Shown here piece by piece: positions 34,352 through 43,143 of a DNA stretch of 64,000 nucleotides (position 1 is its first letter; every line of letters begins with the position of its first letter). The notes beneath the pieces are model-generated. The model was given only the letters and a program-made list of their open reading frames with translations, was not told the origin of the DNA and did not search any database. Source of the DNA: Streptomyces sp. WM4235 (GTDB taxonomy: Bacteria > Actinomycetota > Actinomycetes > Streptomycetales > Streptomycetaceae); NCBI RefSeq assembly GCF_001279725.1, contig NZ_LGDE01000204.1:52352-116351 (forward strand), read 5' to 3'. Position numbers and translations under genes: made by a program.

Positions 34352-36055
34352 TCAGAGCGTGACCCCCGGGCTCGGCGCCGGCGACGGCGTCGGGCGCGGG
34401 GAACCCGGTGAACCGGAAGGGCCGGGGGAGGAGGCCCCGCCCGTCGGGGTCTCCTTCTCGCAGGTCACGGAGAACTCCAGCCACGGCGAGGTGGCCCGCG
34501 CGGCGCCCCGCACCTCCAGCCGGACCGCGTCGTCGAGGGTCGCGCCGGCGCGATGGCCCGCCTCGACGTGGTCGACCTGCCGGGTCGTGGCGCCGTCCGC
34601 CCCGTACGAGAGGTCCTGCCAGCGGGGCTCCGACCCGTCGGCCGACCCGCCCCGGGTCACCCAGCGGTACTCCAACTCGGCGGGAACGCGCGCCACCTCC
34701 ACGGTGCCGGCGAAGGCGGGCGCGTCGACGGGGGGCGGCGGGCAACTCCCCGCGTAGCGACCGCGGAGCGTGTGGACGTACACCGTGACCTTCTGCGCGG
34801 GCGCGCCGGCGCTCGCCGACGCCGAGGTGGACGCGGAAGTCGAGGGGGAGGGGGAAGAGGGAGTCGAGGCGGGCGTCGACGACGTCGACCGCGTGGCCGC
34901 GGGACCCGAACCGCCGGCCCCGTTCGCGGGAGCCCCGGCCGTGTCCCCGTCGTCCTTCCAGAGCAGCCAACCCAGCACGACCAAGGCCAGGACCAGCACC
35001 ACGATCCCCACCGTCAGCACCGTCCCGGCCCGCCCCTGCGGCGGCGTCGGTCCCGATGGGGACATCACGGTCGGCGCCGTGCCCGACCCCGGCGGCACCG
35101 ACAGGGGTGTCGGCGGCGTCGCGGTCCGGGACCCCGCGTCCCGATCGTGCCCGTGCGCGGCCGTCACCGCCGGAGCCGGCCCCGACGACGGCCCCGACAC
35201 CGGTCCGCCGGCGGCCCGTGCCGTGCCGCCCGCGCCGATGATCCGCAGCATCCGGGACGCCTCCGCCGCCGACAGCCGCTCGGCGGGGTCCTTCCGCAGC
35301 AGCCCCTCCAACACGGGCTCCAACGGGCCGGCCCGGCGCGCCGGGGTCGACTCCTCGTCCACCACCGCCTGCAGCGTGGACAACGGGCTGTCGCGCCGGA
35401 ACGGTGAGGTCCCCTCGACGGCCGTGTACAGCAGCACGCCGAGCGACCACAGGTCCGACGCGGGACCCGGCTCGCGTCCCAGCGCCCGCTCCGGGGCCAG
35501 GAACTCGGGGGAGCCCACCACCTCGCCGGTCATGGTGATGGCCGAGGAACCCTCCAGGCTCGCGATGCCGAAGTCGCCCAGCACCACCCGCCCGTCGTTG
35601 GCGATCAGCACGTTGGCGGGCTTGACGTCCCGGTGCAGAACCCCCGACTCGTGCGCGGAACGCAGCGCGGCCAACACCTGCTCGCCGATGTGCGCGGCCC
35701 GCTGCGGGGGCATGGGCCCCTCGCCCTCCAGCACCTCCGCCAGGGACAGTCCGCGGATCAGCTCCATCACGATCCAGGGGCGGCCGCCCTCGCTCGCCAC
35801 GTCGTACACGGTGACGACGCCGCGATGGGAGACCCGGGCCGCCGCCCAGGCCTCGCGCTCCATGCGCCGGTACAACCGCTCCACCTCGGCGGTGTCCAGT
35901 CCGGCGGGCGCCCGCACCTCCTTGACGGCGACCTCGCGCCCCAGCACCTCGTCGCGCGCCCGCCAGACGATCCCCATGCCGCCGCGACCCAGGGGGCCCA
36001 GCAACCGGTACCGACCGGCGATGACACGCCCGTCCTCACCCGCATTCCCACTCAT
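34352..36055 (-). CDS. Membrane Ser/Thr protein kinase (PknB/PASTA-less type)
   Basis: 567 residues, ATG 36055. The Hanks kinase domain is complete: glycine loop GPLGRGGMGIV (20-30), Lys45, HRDVKPAN (Asp143), DFG 161-163, APE 187-189. A Pro/Ser/Thr/Gly linker leads to a single membrane helix (about 344-366) and an outer region of about 200 residues: a Ser/Thr-rich stretch, a small beta-like domain (VTVYVHTLRGRYAGSC ... WLEFSVTC) with two cysteines, and a Pro/Ser tail. No PASTA repeats. The outer domain could sense a signal; ligand unknown. Divergent region upstream (36056-36337) holds two palindromes. Confidence 0.92.
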   Translation of the reverse strand: MSGNAGEDGRVIAGRYRLLGPLGRGGMGIVWRARDEVLGREVAVKEVRAPAGLDTAEVERLYRRMEREAWAAARVSHRGVVTVYDVASEGGRPWIVMELIRGLSLAEVLEGEGPMPPQRAAHIGEQVLAALRSAHESGVLHRDVKPANVLIANDGRVVLGDFGIASLEGSSAITMTGEVVGSPEFLAPERALGREPGPASDLWSLGVLLYTAVEGTSPFRRDSPLSTLQAVVDEESTPARRAGPLEPVLEGLLRKDPAERLSAAEASRMLRIIGAGGTARAAGGPVSGPSSGPAPAVTAAHGHDRDAGSRTATPPTPLSVPPGSGTAPTVMSPSGPTPPQGRAGTVLTVGIVVLVLALVVLGWLLWKDDGDTAGAPANGAGGSGPAATRSTSSTPASTPSSPSPSTSASTSASASAGAPAQKVTVYVHTLRGRYAGSCPPPPVDAPAFAGTVEVARVPAELEYRWVTRGGSADGSEPRWQDLSYGADGATTRQVDHVEAGHRAGATLDDAVRLEVRGAARATSPWLEFSVTCEKETPTGGASSPGPSGSPGSPRPTPSPAPSPGVTL

Positions 36056-36175
36056 CCGAGCCCCCCGAACGTGTTACCGGACGATCACTCCAAGTTAGCG
36101 CAGTGTGCGCCGTGTGGCCCCTGTCACGACAGGACTCCCCGTATGAACCGCCACGACTTCCGAGGGGGCGTCAAT

Positions 36176-36226
36176 TCCGCACAATCTGTGCGGAGAGTGA
36201 CGATTGACTCCGGTGAGTAATCGTCA
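36176..36226. promoter_or_regulatory. Two adjacent palindromes between the kinase and a small gene
   Basis: TCCGCACAATCTGTGCGGA (36176-36194) has 8-base arms and a three-base centre. Directly after, TGACGATTGACTC (36198-36210) faces GAGTAATCGTCA (36215-36226), a near-perfect inverted repeat with one gap. They lie within 160 bases upstream of the 36338 gene and about 120 bases from the kinase start, so they could control either. Confidence 0.55.
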
Positions 36227-36337
36227 ACTCCCCGTAGGTATAGGGGTAATTCACACCACCGGGATACCCGGGCGCGACGCGGGGGCGATAGGGTGAACCT
36301 GCCCGGGCCGGGTGCCCTCGTACGGGTGGGGAGAGAC

Positions 36338-36607
36338 ATGGAACAGATAGCAATGCGCAGCAGGCCGCCTCGCGTGCCTGCCATCACTTGCGGGAGCAGC
36401 GCGACCAGCTCGCGCCTCGACCGCCATCTCGCCGTGTTGGGCGGTCCCGCCGTCCCGCACCACGAGACCGCCGAGGCGACGCTGCTGATGCGCGAGCTCA
36501 CCGCCCGCGATCACACGCACGTCCAGCGGAGCCGGAGCGCGCGCGTCGCGCTCTTCGCGCCGCTGCGTCGCCTGCGTCGCACGCTCTTCGGTAGCCGCCG
36601 CTCGTAA
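36338..36607 (+). CDS. Small basic protein, unknown (89 residues)
   Basis: Starts at ATG 36338 with GTGGGGAGAGAC upstream. Sequence MEQIAMRSRPPRVPAITCGS, then a middle with VLGGPAVPHHETAEATLLMRELTARDHTHVQR, and a strongly basic end (ALFAPLRRLRRTLFGSRRS). No membrane segment or known motif. Small proteins of this kind seem to recur in Streptomyces as I recall, but nothing can be said about function. The two palindromes upstream suggest regulated expression. Confidence 0.6.
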   Translation: MEQIAMRSRPPRVPAITCGSSATSSRLDRHLAVLGGPAVPHHETAEATLLMRELTARDHTHVQRSRSARVALFAPLRRLRRTLFGSRRS

Positions 36608-36727
36608 CTGCCCGCAGAACGCGGCCGGTTGACCCGGCTGCGCCCACCCGGCCCTGTACGTGTTCGCGGTGTCACCGGTGTCGGCGGTCTCGTCGACGTC
36701 ATCGGTGTTCTTCCGGTGTGGATCGCC

Positions 36728-37939
36728 TCAGGCGACCACGCCGTCCTGGCGCAGAGTCGTGATCTGCGCGCCCGTCATCCCCAGGGCGCGCAGCAGGGCG
36801 TCGGTGTGTTCGCCGAGCGCGGGTACCGCTCCCATCCGCGCCGGCGCGCCGTCCGGCAGCCCGATGGGCGGCAGCAGAGCGCGCAGCGGACCCGCGGGCG
36901 ACCCGATCTCCCGCCAGCGGTCGCGCGCCGCCAACTGCGGATGCGCCGCGACCTGCGCCACCGAGTTCAGTCGCGCGCAGGCGATGCCCGCCGCCTCCAG
37001 CCTCCGGATCGCCTCGTCCGCGTCCAGCGCGGCCAGCGCCCCGGCCACCACCGCGTCCGTGCGCTCCCGGCCCAGCGTGCGGGCGGCGTTCGTCGCGAAC
37101 GCCGGATCATCCGCCAACTCCGGCTTCTCCAGCACCTGTTCCGCCAGCCGCCGCCACTCCCGGTCGTTCTGCACCGACAGCAGCACCCGGTCCCCCTCCG
37201 CCGTCGGGTAGGCGTCGTAGGGCGCGATCACGGCATGCGCGAGACCGGTCCGCACGGGCTGCTCCCCGCCGTGCATCGTGTGGTGCAGCGGATGCCCCAT
37301 CCATTCGGCGAGCGCGTCCAGCATCGACACCTCCACCCGGCCCCCGCGCCCGGTGATCCCGCGGCGCAGGAGGGCGGCGAGCACCCCCGAGAACGCGTAC
37401 ATGGCCGCCGCGATGTCCGCCGCCGGGATGCCCGCCTTGACCGGACGCTCCGGGGTCCCGGTCACCGACACCAGCCCCGCTTCGCACTGCACGAGCATGT
37501 CGTAGGCGCGCTTGTGCGCGTACGGCCCCTCGGCCCCGTAGCCGGAGACGTCCACGGCGACCAGACGCGGGTACCGGGCGCACAGCGCGGCCGAGTCCAG
37601 CCCGAGGCGGGCGGCGGCCCCCTGGGCGAGGTTCTGGACGAAGACGTCGGCGTCGGTCAACAGCTCGTGCAGGACCTCCCGGCCCCGCGCGTCCTTCAGG
37701 TCGAGCGCCAGGGACTCCTTGCCCCGGTTGGCCCAAACGAAGTGCGAGGCCAGACCCTTCGCGGCGGTGTCGTAGGCGCGCGCGAAGTCGCCGCCGTCGG
37801 GACGCTCGACCTTGATCACCCGGGCGCCGAGATCGGCGAGCTGGCGGGTGGCGAAGGGGGCCGAGACGGCCTGTTCGACGGCGACGACGGTGACACCGTC
37901 GAGGGGGAGCGGGTCGTGGGGGCGTGAATCGGGTGTCAT
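36728..37939 (-). CDS. CaiB/BaiF (family III) CoA transferase
   Basis: 403 residues, ATG 37939. Family III signatures: GVTVVAVEQAVSAPFATRQLADLGARVIKVERPDGGDFAR (in family blocks), FVWANRGKESLALDLKD, and the catalytic aspartate in RAYDMLVQ (Asp147). Members exchange CoA between an acyl-CoA and a free acid; acceptors include carnitine, bile acids, oxalate and succinyl-benzylsuccinate. No neighbouring pathway gene fixes the substrate. Length is normal. Confidence 0.9.
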   Translation of the reverse strand: MTPDSRPHDPLPLDGVTVVAVEQAVSAPFATRQLADLGARVIKVERPDGGDFARAYDTAAKGLASHFVWANRGKESLALDLKDARGREVLHELLTDADVFVQNLAQGAAARLGLDSAALCARYPRLVAVDVSGYGAEGPYAHKRAYDMLVQCEAGLVSVTGTPERPVKAGIPAADIAAAMYAFSGVLAALLRRGITGRGGRVEVSMLDALAEWMGHPLHHTMHGGEQPVRTGLAHAVIAPYDAYPTAEGDRVLLSVQNDREWRRLAEQVLEKPELADDPAFATNAARTLGRERTDAVVAGALAALDADEAIRRLEAAGIACARLNSVAQVAAHPQLAARDRWREIGSPAGPLRALLPPIGLPDGAPARMGAVPALGEHTDALLRALGMTGAQITTLRQDGVVA

Positions 37940-38038
37940 GGCAGCCTGCCTACCCGGTCCGACCCGGATCTGTCACCCCCCGCCCGGCGGCTCCGCCCCT
38001 GCGCTCGGTCCTGACCGCGTCTCGGTTATGGCCACGTC

Positions 38039-38827
38039 TCAGTCCTGGCCGCGCGCGAACCGGCGGGTGGCCGGCGGCGCGAAGAGGGCCAGGATGACGA
38101 GCGACCAGAGCAGCGCCCCGGCCACCGGGTGCGCGGCCGGCCAGGCGGCCCCGGCCGCCGGTTCGCCGCCCGCGTTGCCGCAGAGGGTGCGCACGGCGCC
38201 GGCCACGGCGCTGATCGGGTTCCACTCGGCGACCGTCCGCAGCCATCCGGGCAGCCCGGAGGTCGGCAGGTAGGCGCTGGACAGCATCGGCAGGACGAAG
38301 GTGGCGCCGCCGAGTTGGCCGGCGGCCTCCTCGCTCTTGCTGAGCAGGCCGAGGTACGTGCCCACCCAGGCCGAGGCGAAGCGGAACAGCAGCAGCACTC
38401 CGAGGGCCCCCAGCGCGCCCGGCAGCCCGTTCTCGATCCGCCAGCCCATGGCGATCCCCACCAGCATCAGCGGCACCATGGACACTCCCGTCGTCAGCAG
38501 GTCGGCGGTGATCTGCCCGAGGGGCACGGCGGCCCGACTCATCGGCAGGGTGCGGAACCGGTCCGTGACCCCACGGTGGGCGTCCTGCGCAGCCGTGAAC
38601 AGGCCCGTCATCAGCCCGTTGGCGGCGGTGGCGGCGAGCAGGCCCGGAAGCAGGAACTCGCGGTACTCGGAGCCCGGCATCGCGAGCGCGCTGCCGAACA
38701 CGTACCCGAAGAACAGCAGCATCATGATCGGCATGGTCTGCGTGAGCAGCAGCAGCGCGGGCGCGTGCCGGGCCTTCTGCAACTGACGGGTGACGACGGC
38801 TCCGCCGTCGGACAGCAGGGTGTTCAT
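38039..38827 (-). CDS. ABC-2 type permease, DrrB-like
   Basis: 262 residues; ATG 38827 overlaps the ATPase stop as ATGA. Six membrane segments are visible, with the ABC-2 signature region around GPVG-like GYVFGSALAMPG, LPGLLAATAANGLMTGLFTAAQDAHRGVTDRFRTLPMSRAAVPLG and GGATFVLPMLSSAYLPTSGLPGWLRTVAEWNPIS (motifs in order). The last matches DrrB-type exporters of drugs and lipids. With the ATPase it forms an efflux pump, repressed by the divergent TetR. Confidence 0.9.
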   Translation of the reverse strand: MNTLLSDGGAVVTRQLQKARHAPALLLLTQTMPIMMLLFFGYVFGSALAMPGSEYREFLLPGLLAATAANGLMTGLFTAAQDAHRGVTDRFRTLPMSRAAVPLGQITADLLTTGVSMVPLMLVGIAMGWRIENGLPGALGALGVLLLFRFASAWVGTYLGLLSKSEEAAGQLGGATFVLPMLSSAYLPTSGLPGWLRTVAEWNPISAVAGAVRTLCGNAGGEPAAGAAWPAAHPVAGALLWSLVILALFAPPATRRFARGQD

Positions 38828-39807
38828 GCCGCGTGCTCCTTCTCGGGTGCGACCTCGCGGACCCGGGTGAGGCGCAGGAACACCTCGTCGAGGGTGGGTG
38901 GCCGCAGGGTGGCGTCGGTGACTGGGATGCCGGCCGTGTCGAGGGCGCGGATGATCCGCGGCAGGGTCAGGCCGGTGTCGGACACGGTCACGCCGACGGT
39001 GAGGCGTTCCCCGTTCAGGACGGGTCGGCCCCCGGTGAGTCGGTCCAGTACGGCCGCCGCGCCCGTGAGGGCGTCGGGGTGGGTGACGGTCACCTCCGCG
39101 TGGGAGCCGATCCGGGACTTGAGTTCGGCCGGGGTGCCGGTGGCGACGGCCCGGCCGCCGTCCACCACCACGATGTCGTCGGCGAGCCTGTCCGCCTCCT
39201 CCAGGTACTGGGTGGTGAGGAGCACGGTCGTGCCCCCGCCGCCCCCGCTGCGGCCGGCGAGTTCTTGCACCGCGGTCCAGATCCGGTCGCGGGCCGCCGG
39301 ATCGAGGCCGGTCGTGGGCTCGTCCAGGAACAGCACGCGGGGCCGGGCGAGCAGCCCCGCGGCCAGGTCCAGGCGCCGCCGCATGCCGCCCGACCAGGTG
39401 GAGGCGGTGCGGTCGGCGGCCTCGGTGAGCTCGAAGCGCTCCAGCAGCTCGTCGGCGCGGGCCCGACCGGCGGCCCCGCGCAGCCCGGCGAGGCGGGCGA
39501 AGAGCCGCAGGTTCTCCCGGCCGGTGAGGTCCCCGTCCACCGAGGCGTACTGGCCGGTGACCCCGATGCTGCGGCGAACGGCCCCCGGAGCGCGGGTGAC
39601 GTCGTGGCCGGCGACCAGGGCCCGCCCGGCGGTGGGCGCGGTGAGCGTGGTGAGGATCCGGACGGCGGTGGTCTTGCCGGCGCCATTGGGGCCCAGGAGC
39701 CCGCAGATCGTGCCCTCGGGCACCGCCAGATCGAGCCCGCGCAGGGCGCGCACCTCGCCGTAGGACTTTTCCAGACCTTCACTAAGTACAGCGTACGTAG
39801 TCGTCAT
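38824..39807 (-). CDS. ABC transporter ATP-binding protein, DrrA-like
   Basis: 327 residues from ATG 39807 (GAGGTAGG upstream; GTG 39816 possible). Walker A GPNGAGKT, the signature STWSGGMRRRL, Walker B VLFLDEPTTGLDP and a switch His-equivalent TTQYLEEADRL are present; the C-terminal DUF4162-like part ends LRPPTLDEVFLRLT, typical of DrrA. It powers the DrrB-like permease (ATGA coupling). Codons 3-9 overlap an operator-like site (39783-39799). Confidence 0.92.
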   Translation of the reverse strand: MTTTYAVLSEGLEKSYGEVRALRGLDLAVPEGTICGLLGPNGAGKTTAVRILTTLTAPTAGRALVAGHDVTRAPGAVRRSIGVTGQYASVDGDLTGRENLRLFARLAGLRGAAGRARADELLERFELTEAADRTASTWSGGMRRRLDLAAGLLARPRVLFLDEPTTGLDPAARDRIWTAVQELAGRSGGGGGTTVLLTTQYLEEADRLADDIVVVDGGRAVATGTPAELKSRIGSHAEVTVTHPDALTGAAAVLDRLTGGRPVLNGERLTVGVTVSDTGLTLPRIIRALDTAGIPVTDATLRPPTLDEVFLRLTRVREVAPEKEHAA

Positions 39808-39843
39808 GCATGGCACCCTACCTCACTACGTACGGCGTACGTA
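39783..39843. promoter_or_regulatory. Paired TetR operator-like palindromes
   Basis: TACGTACGGCGTACGTA (39827-39843) is a perfect palindrome with 8-base arms, between the divergent TetR and ABC genes. A second copy, TAAGTACAGCGTACGTA (39783-39799), matching in 14 of 17 positions, lies inside the first codons of the ATPase gene. Together they would let a TetR repressor block both directions. Confidence 0.72.
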
Positions 39844-39877
39844 ACTAGGATGGAGGCGACGAACGAGGTGATGAGCG

Positions 39878-40603
39878 ATGACCCCCAGCGGCCGCCCCGC
39901 TGAACCCGAAGTGATCTGGGCCCGCCCACAACGCGCGGGGCGGGGCCCCCGCCCCGCCCACAGCCGCGAGTCGATCGCGGCCGAGGCCGTGCGGATCGCC
40001 GACGCCGAGGGGATCGAGGCCGTCTCCATGCGCCGCGTGGCCGCCGGGATCGGGGCCGGGACGATGTCCCTGTACAACTACGTGCCACGCAAGGAGGACC
40101 TGTACGAGCTGATGGTCGACGCCGTCAGCGGGGAGTACGAACTGACCCCGCCCACCGGCGACTGGCGGGCCGACATGCTCGCGCTGGCCCGTCAGACGCG
40201 CGACCTGATGCGCCGCCACCCGTGGCTGCCCCGGCTGCTCACCCCGGTCTACGGCTTCAGTCCGCACGCCCTGCGGTACCTGGAGTACAGCCTGGCCTGC
40301 CTGGAGCCGCTGGACGCGCCGGACGGACGGAAACTCGAACTGGTCGCCGCCGTCAACGGCACCGTGGCCACCTACGTGGGCGGCGAGTTGGCCCTGGCCG
40401 AGCGGGCCCGCGCACTGCCCTGGAGCGAGGCCGACGAGCAGCGCGTACGGGCGGCGTGGCTCGGGTCCCGGCTGGCGAGCGGGGACTACCCGCGGCTGGC
40501 GGGCGCCCTCACGGCGCTGCCCTCCGTCCCCGCCGACCTGGACGCGCCGGACGAACTGTTCGACCGCTGGATCACGCAGCTGCTCGACACCTGGGGGGCA
40601 TGA
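39878..40603 (+). CDS. TetR regulator of the DrrAB-like exporter
   Basis: 241 residues, ATG 39878. Helix-turn-helix: AVRIADAEGIEAVSMRRVAAGIGAGTMSLYNYV (DNA-binding domain about 27-75), then the TetR_C class with WRADMLALARQTRDLMRRHPWLPRL and GPHALRYLE-like SPHALRYLEYSL, the form of ActR/TetR class regulators of drug efflux. Divergent from the exporter with a palindromic operator between. Ligand unknown, probably the exported compound. Confidence 0.88.
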   Translation: MTPSGRPAEPEVIWARPQRAGRGPRPAHSRESIAAEAVRIADAEGIEAVSMRRVAAGIGAGTMSLYNYVPRKEDLYELMVDAVSGEYELTPPTGDWRADMLALARQTRDLMRRHPWLPRLLTPVYGFSPHALRYLEYSLACLEPLDAPDGRKLELVAAVNGTVATYVGGELALAERARALPWSEADEQRVRAAWLGSRLASGDYPRLAGALTALPSVPADLDAPDELFDRWITQLLDTWGA

Positions 40604-40667
40604 ACGCGCGGGGTCGGACACCCGGGGCGCGCACGGGCGGGCACCCGGTCCTCGGGCGGCGTCGACC

Positions 40668-40738
40668 GCGCACCCGGGTTCGCGGCGCGCCCTGGGTTCG
40701 CGGCGCGCCGGGGTTCGCCGCCGCGCCGGGGTTCACAG
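40668..40738. repeat. Short tandem GC repeats between TetR and ISP-like genes
   Basis: Units of about 18 bases around GCGCGCC-GGGTTCGCG are repeated three to four times and run into the last codons of the ISP-like gene. Simple slippage repeat; no coding role seen. Confidence 0.5.
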
Positions 40739-41893
40739 CAGGGCGAACTGGCCGCCCGGGCCCTCCTCGCGGTGGTCCAACACCGAGGCCGGTCGCCGGG
40801 ACCCGCGCGGCGGCGGCAACACCCCGAGGCCTTCGAGCTCGGTGGCCGTGAGCGACGGGCCGGGCTCGAACGCCGCCCGCTCCGGCGCCAGATCGGCCAG
40901 CAGCGCCAGGCTCGTGACCAACGCCAACAGCTCCGAGGTCCATGACTGCGGCCACTCCCCGGGCCCCAGCGCCTCCAGGCCGTCGACCCCGTCCGAGCGG
41001 TGCGCGGTCCGGGCGGCGAACCAGGACTCCAACACCCGCTCGCCCCGGGACTCCTGATCCCACGCTCCCGGCGGCACGGGGGAGATGCTCCCGTCCCCGA
41101 GCCCCAGGGTCTCGGTGTCCGGGTCGTACGAGAGCCCCCGCGGCCACGCCGTGACCGTCGAGCGGACGTACGGCCGCCGCCCGCCGGGCAGACGGGGCGG
41201 CTCACCGCCCCGCGCCCCGCGCAACTGGACGGTCAGCAGGCGCTGCCCGAGCTCCAGCCCGGCCCGCCAGCGTTCCGGGTCGGCCGTCAGCGGGACCTCG
41301 TACGTGCCCCGGGCCCCGGGGCGGCCCGCCGCGAGCACCCAGCACAGCACGTCCTCGGGAGTGACCCAACCGCCGAGCCGCTCGCCCAGCAGGTGCAGCA
41401 GGCCCGGCGCGAGGTTGGGCTCCGCGCCGCCGGGGCGCCGGTGCAGCGGGCGGATCCGGCCCAGCCGGCCGGCCGGGAGATGGGCGGTGACCAGCGGTTC
41501 CGGCGTCTCCACGACGAACAGCTGGTGGGCGTCGCGCACCCGCCACAGCTCGGGGCGGGCCCGGTCGATGAGCCGCTGGTCGGGCAGCAGCCACTGCTCG
41601 TCGAAGGGCGCGGTCAGCACCCGTACGGGCTCCGGGAACGGGCCCGGCGCCTCGGCGAAGCGGGCCGTGGACGCGGACCGCTGCCCGGGCAGCGCGGCGG
41701 CCCCGGAGGAGGGCGTACGGGCCCGGGTCGGACGGAACAACCTCTCCCGCTCGGCGCCTTCGGCGCCGGCCAGGGTCGCCCAGCGGGCCCGCAGGGTCGC
41801 CGGCTCGGGGGCCGTCACCCAGTCCCGCCCCAGCCGCAGCGAACCCACGGCCCAGGGCATCAGATCGTCCAGCAGCGGTACGTCGTCGCTCAC
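40733..41893 (-). CDS. Orphan type ISP restriction-modification specificity-like protein
   Basis: 386 residues from GTG 41893. Matches the C-terminal specificity region of type ISP (LlaBIII-like) restriction-modification enzymes as annotated across Streptomyces: DDLMPWAVGSLRLGRDWVTAP, RARWATLAG, RLFRPTRARTPSSG, PVRVLTAPFDEQWLLPDQRLIDRARPELWRV (in blocks), PNLAPGLLHLL and SPVPPGAWDQESRGERVLESWF. There is no nuclease, helicase or methyltransferase domain and no such gene adjacent, so on its own it cannot restrict. It may partner with a distant enzyme or have acquired another DNA-binding job. Confidence 0.65.
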   Translation of the reverse strand: MSDDVPLLDDLMPWAVGSLRLGRDWVTAPEPATLRARWATLAGAEGAERERLFRPTRARTPSSGAAALPGQRSASTARFAEAPGPFPEPVRVLTAPFDEQWLLPDQRLIDRARPELWRVRDAHQLFVVETPEPLVTAHLPAGRLGRIRPLHRRPGGAEPNLAPGLLHLLGERLGGWVTPEDVLCWVLAAGRPGARGTYEVPLTADPERWRAGLELGQRLLTVQLRGARGGEPPRLPGGRRPYVRSTVTAWPRGLSYDPDTETLGLGDGSISPVPPGAWDQESRGERVLESWFAARTAHRSDGVDGLEALGPGEWPQSWTSELLALVTSLALLADLAPERAAFEPGPSLTATELEGLGVLPPPRGSRRPASVLDHREEGPGGQFALL

Positions 41894-42076
41894 CCGGCAG
41901 ATGGTAGCGAGGGGAGGCGACGCCCGGGCCGCGTCCAGGCCGAAGCGTTACGCTCCTTATGAACGCATCTGTACCGGTGTGGTGGACCGAGCCCTGTGAG
42001 GGCCCCCTGCGCGGACCGAGCCCCGCGCGGACCGACCCCTGTGTGGACCAACCGCTGTGGACCGAGGAGACGGCTG

Positions 42077-42253
42077 ATGAGTCAGTACGACGAATACTCG
42101 ACTCCTTCCCAGGCCGAGGGCGAACGCCTCGACGAGGACATGGACGAGCGGCAGAAGCGCCAACGGCATCCGCAGACCACGCGCACCACCCCGTCACAGG
42201 CCGAGGGCGAGCGGGGCGCGGAGGAAGACGCGAAGCGGCCCCCGGGCGCGTAG
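42077..42253 (+). CDS. Small acidic protein with repeated TPSQAEGER motif
   Basis: 58 residues from ATG 42077, GAGGAGA eight bases upstream. Hydrophilic, Glu/Asp/Arg-rich, no hydrophobic core. TPSQAEGER appears twice (residues 8-16 and 40-48), separated by DEDMDERQKRQRHPQTTRT. Looks disordered. Function unknown. Convergent with the GntR gene, with a hairpin between; directly upstream 41,994-42,060 is a repetitive GGACCGA-rich stretch. Confidence 0.6.
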   Translation: MSQYDEYSTPSQAEGERLDEDMDERQKRQRHPQTTRTTPSQAEGERGAEEDAKRPPGA

Positions 42254-42302
42254 GCGGGGCGTGTGGGCGGCGCGTGGGTCGGCGGGTGGGCGGGCCTCCC
42301 GT

Positions 42303-42339
42303 GCCTCGACCGGCTCGGTGTGCGCAGGCCGGTCGAGGC
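42303..42339. terminator. Bidirectional hairpin terminator
   Basis: GCCTCGACCGG (42303-42313) pairs with CCGGTCGAGGC (42329-42339), an 11-bp perfect stem, in the 90 bases between the convergent small gene and the GntR gene; it can serve both. Confidence 0.8.
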
Positions 42340-42344
42340 CGGTC

Positions 42345-43094
42345 TCAGTGCGCGTCGACCGTCACCGTGAAGGAGAACCGGTCGCCGCGGTAGCGGATGC
42401 GGGCCACGTCCACCACCCGGCCCCCGTCGTCGTACGTCACACCCGTGTAGTGCAGGATCGGGCTCAGCAGCGGGACCTGGAGCAGCGCGGCCGTCTCCGG
42501 GTCCGCGAGCCGCGCCTCCACGGTGTCCGTGATCCGGCTGATCTTCACCCCGACCAGGTCACGGAGGACCTTGGTCATCGGGAACCGTTCCAGGTCGCTC
42601 AGGTCGATGGATGCGGCCAGCTCCGTGCGGACCGCGTTCTCCGCCCAGTTCGTCGGCTCGCCGCTCACGCTGTCGTGGCGCAGCCGCCGGTACGTGACCA
42701 GCTCCGAGGTGTCCGGGAAGTGCTCCAGCAGCTCCCCGGACACCGCCGTCCGCTCGTGTCCGAGAATCGTCGTACGCTCACCCGACTGCTGGGCCACGAT
42801 CGCGTCGACCGAACCCAACAACCGCACCGGGGCCCCGCGCCGCGCCCCCGGCTCGATGAACGTCCCGCGCCGCCGGTGCCGACTGATCAGGCCCTCCCCC
42901 TCCAACTCCTTGAGGGCCTGCCGCATCGTCAGCACGCTCACCCCGTAGTGCCCGGCCAACTGTTCCTCGGTGGGCAGGCGCAGCGAGGCGTCCGGGGTGC
43001 GCCCCAATATCGAGGCGCGCAGCGACTGGGACACCTGGTACCAGAGCGGCAACTTCCGGTTCAGCACCAGGGAGTCGGGGGCGAAGGCGGTCAC
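42345..43094 (-). CDS. GntR/HutC-family regulator next to hmgA
   Basis: 249 residues from GTG 43094 (GGAGAA upstream). N-terminal winged helix (LRLPTEEQLAGHYGVSVLTMRQALKELEGEGLISRHRRRGTFI) and C-terminal UTRA ligand domain (about 90-245, ending FSFTVTVDAH). It follows hmgA by 49 bases on the same strand, so they are probably co-transcribed, and by context the ligand is likely an aromatic catabolite such as homogentisate; that is inference. Confidence 0.88.
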   Translation of the reverse strand: MTAFAPDSLVLNRKLPLWYQVSQSLRASILGRTPDASLRLPTEEQLAGHYGVSVLTMRQALKELEGEGLISRHRRRGTFIEPGARRGAPVRLLGSVDAIVAQQSGERTTILGHERTAVSGELLEHFPDTSELVTYRRLRHDSVSGEPTNWAENAVRTELAASIDLSDLERFPMTKVLRDLVGVKISRITDTVEARLADPETAALLQVPLLSPILHYTGVTYDDGGRVVDVARIRYRGDRFSFTVTVDAH

Positions 43095-43143
43095 GGGTGG
43101 TTCTCCGTACGGCTGGACGTCTGGGGCGGGCGTGCAGCGAATG

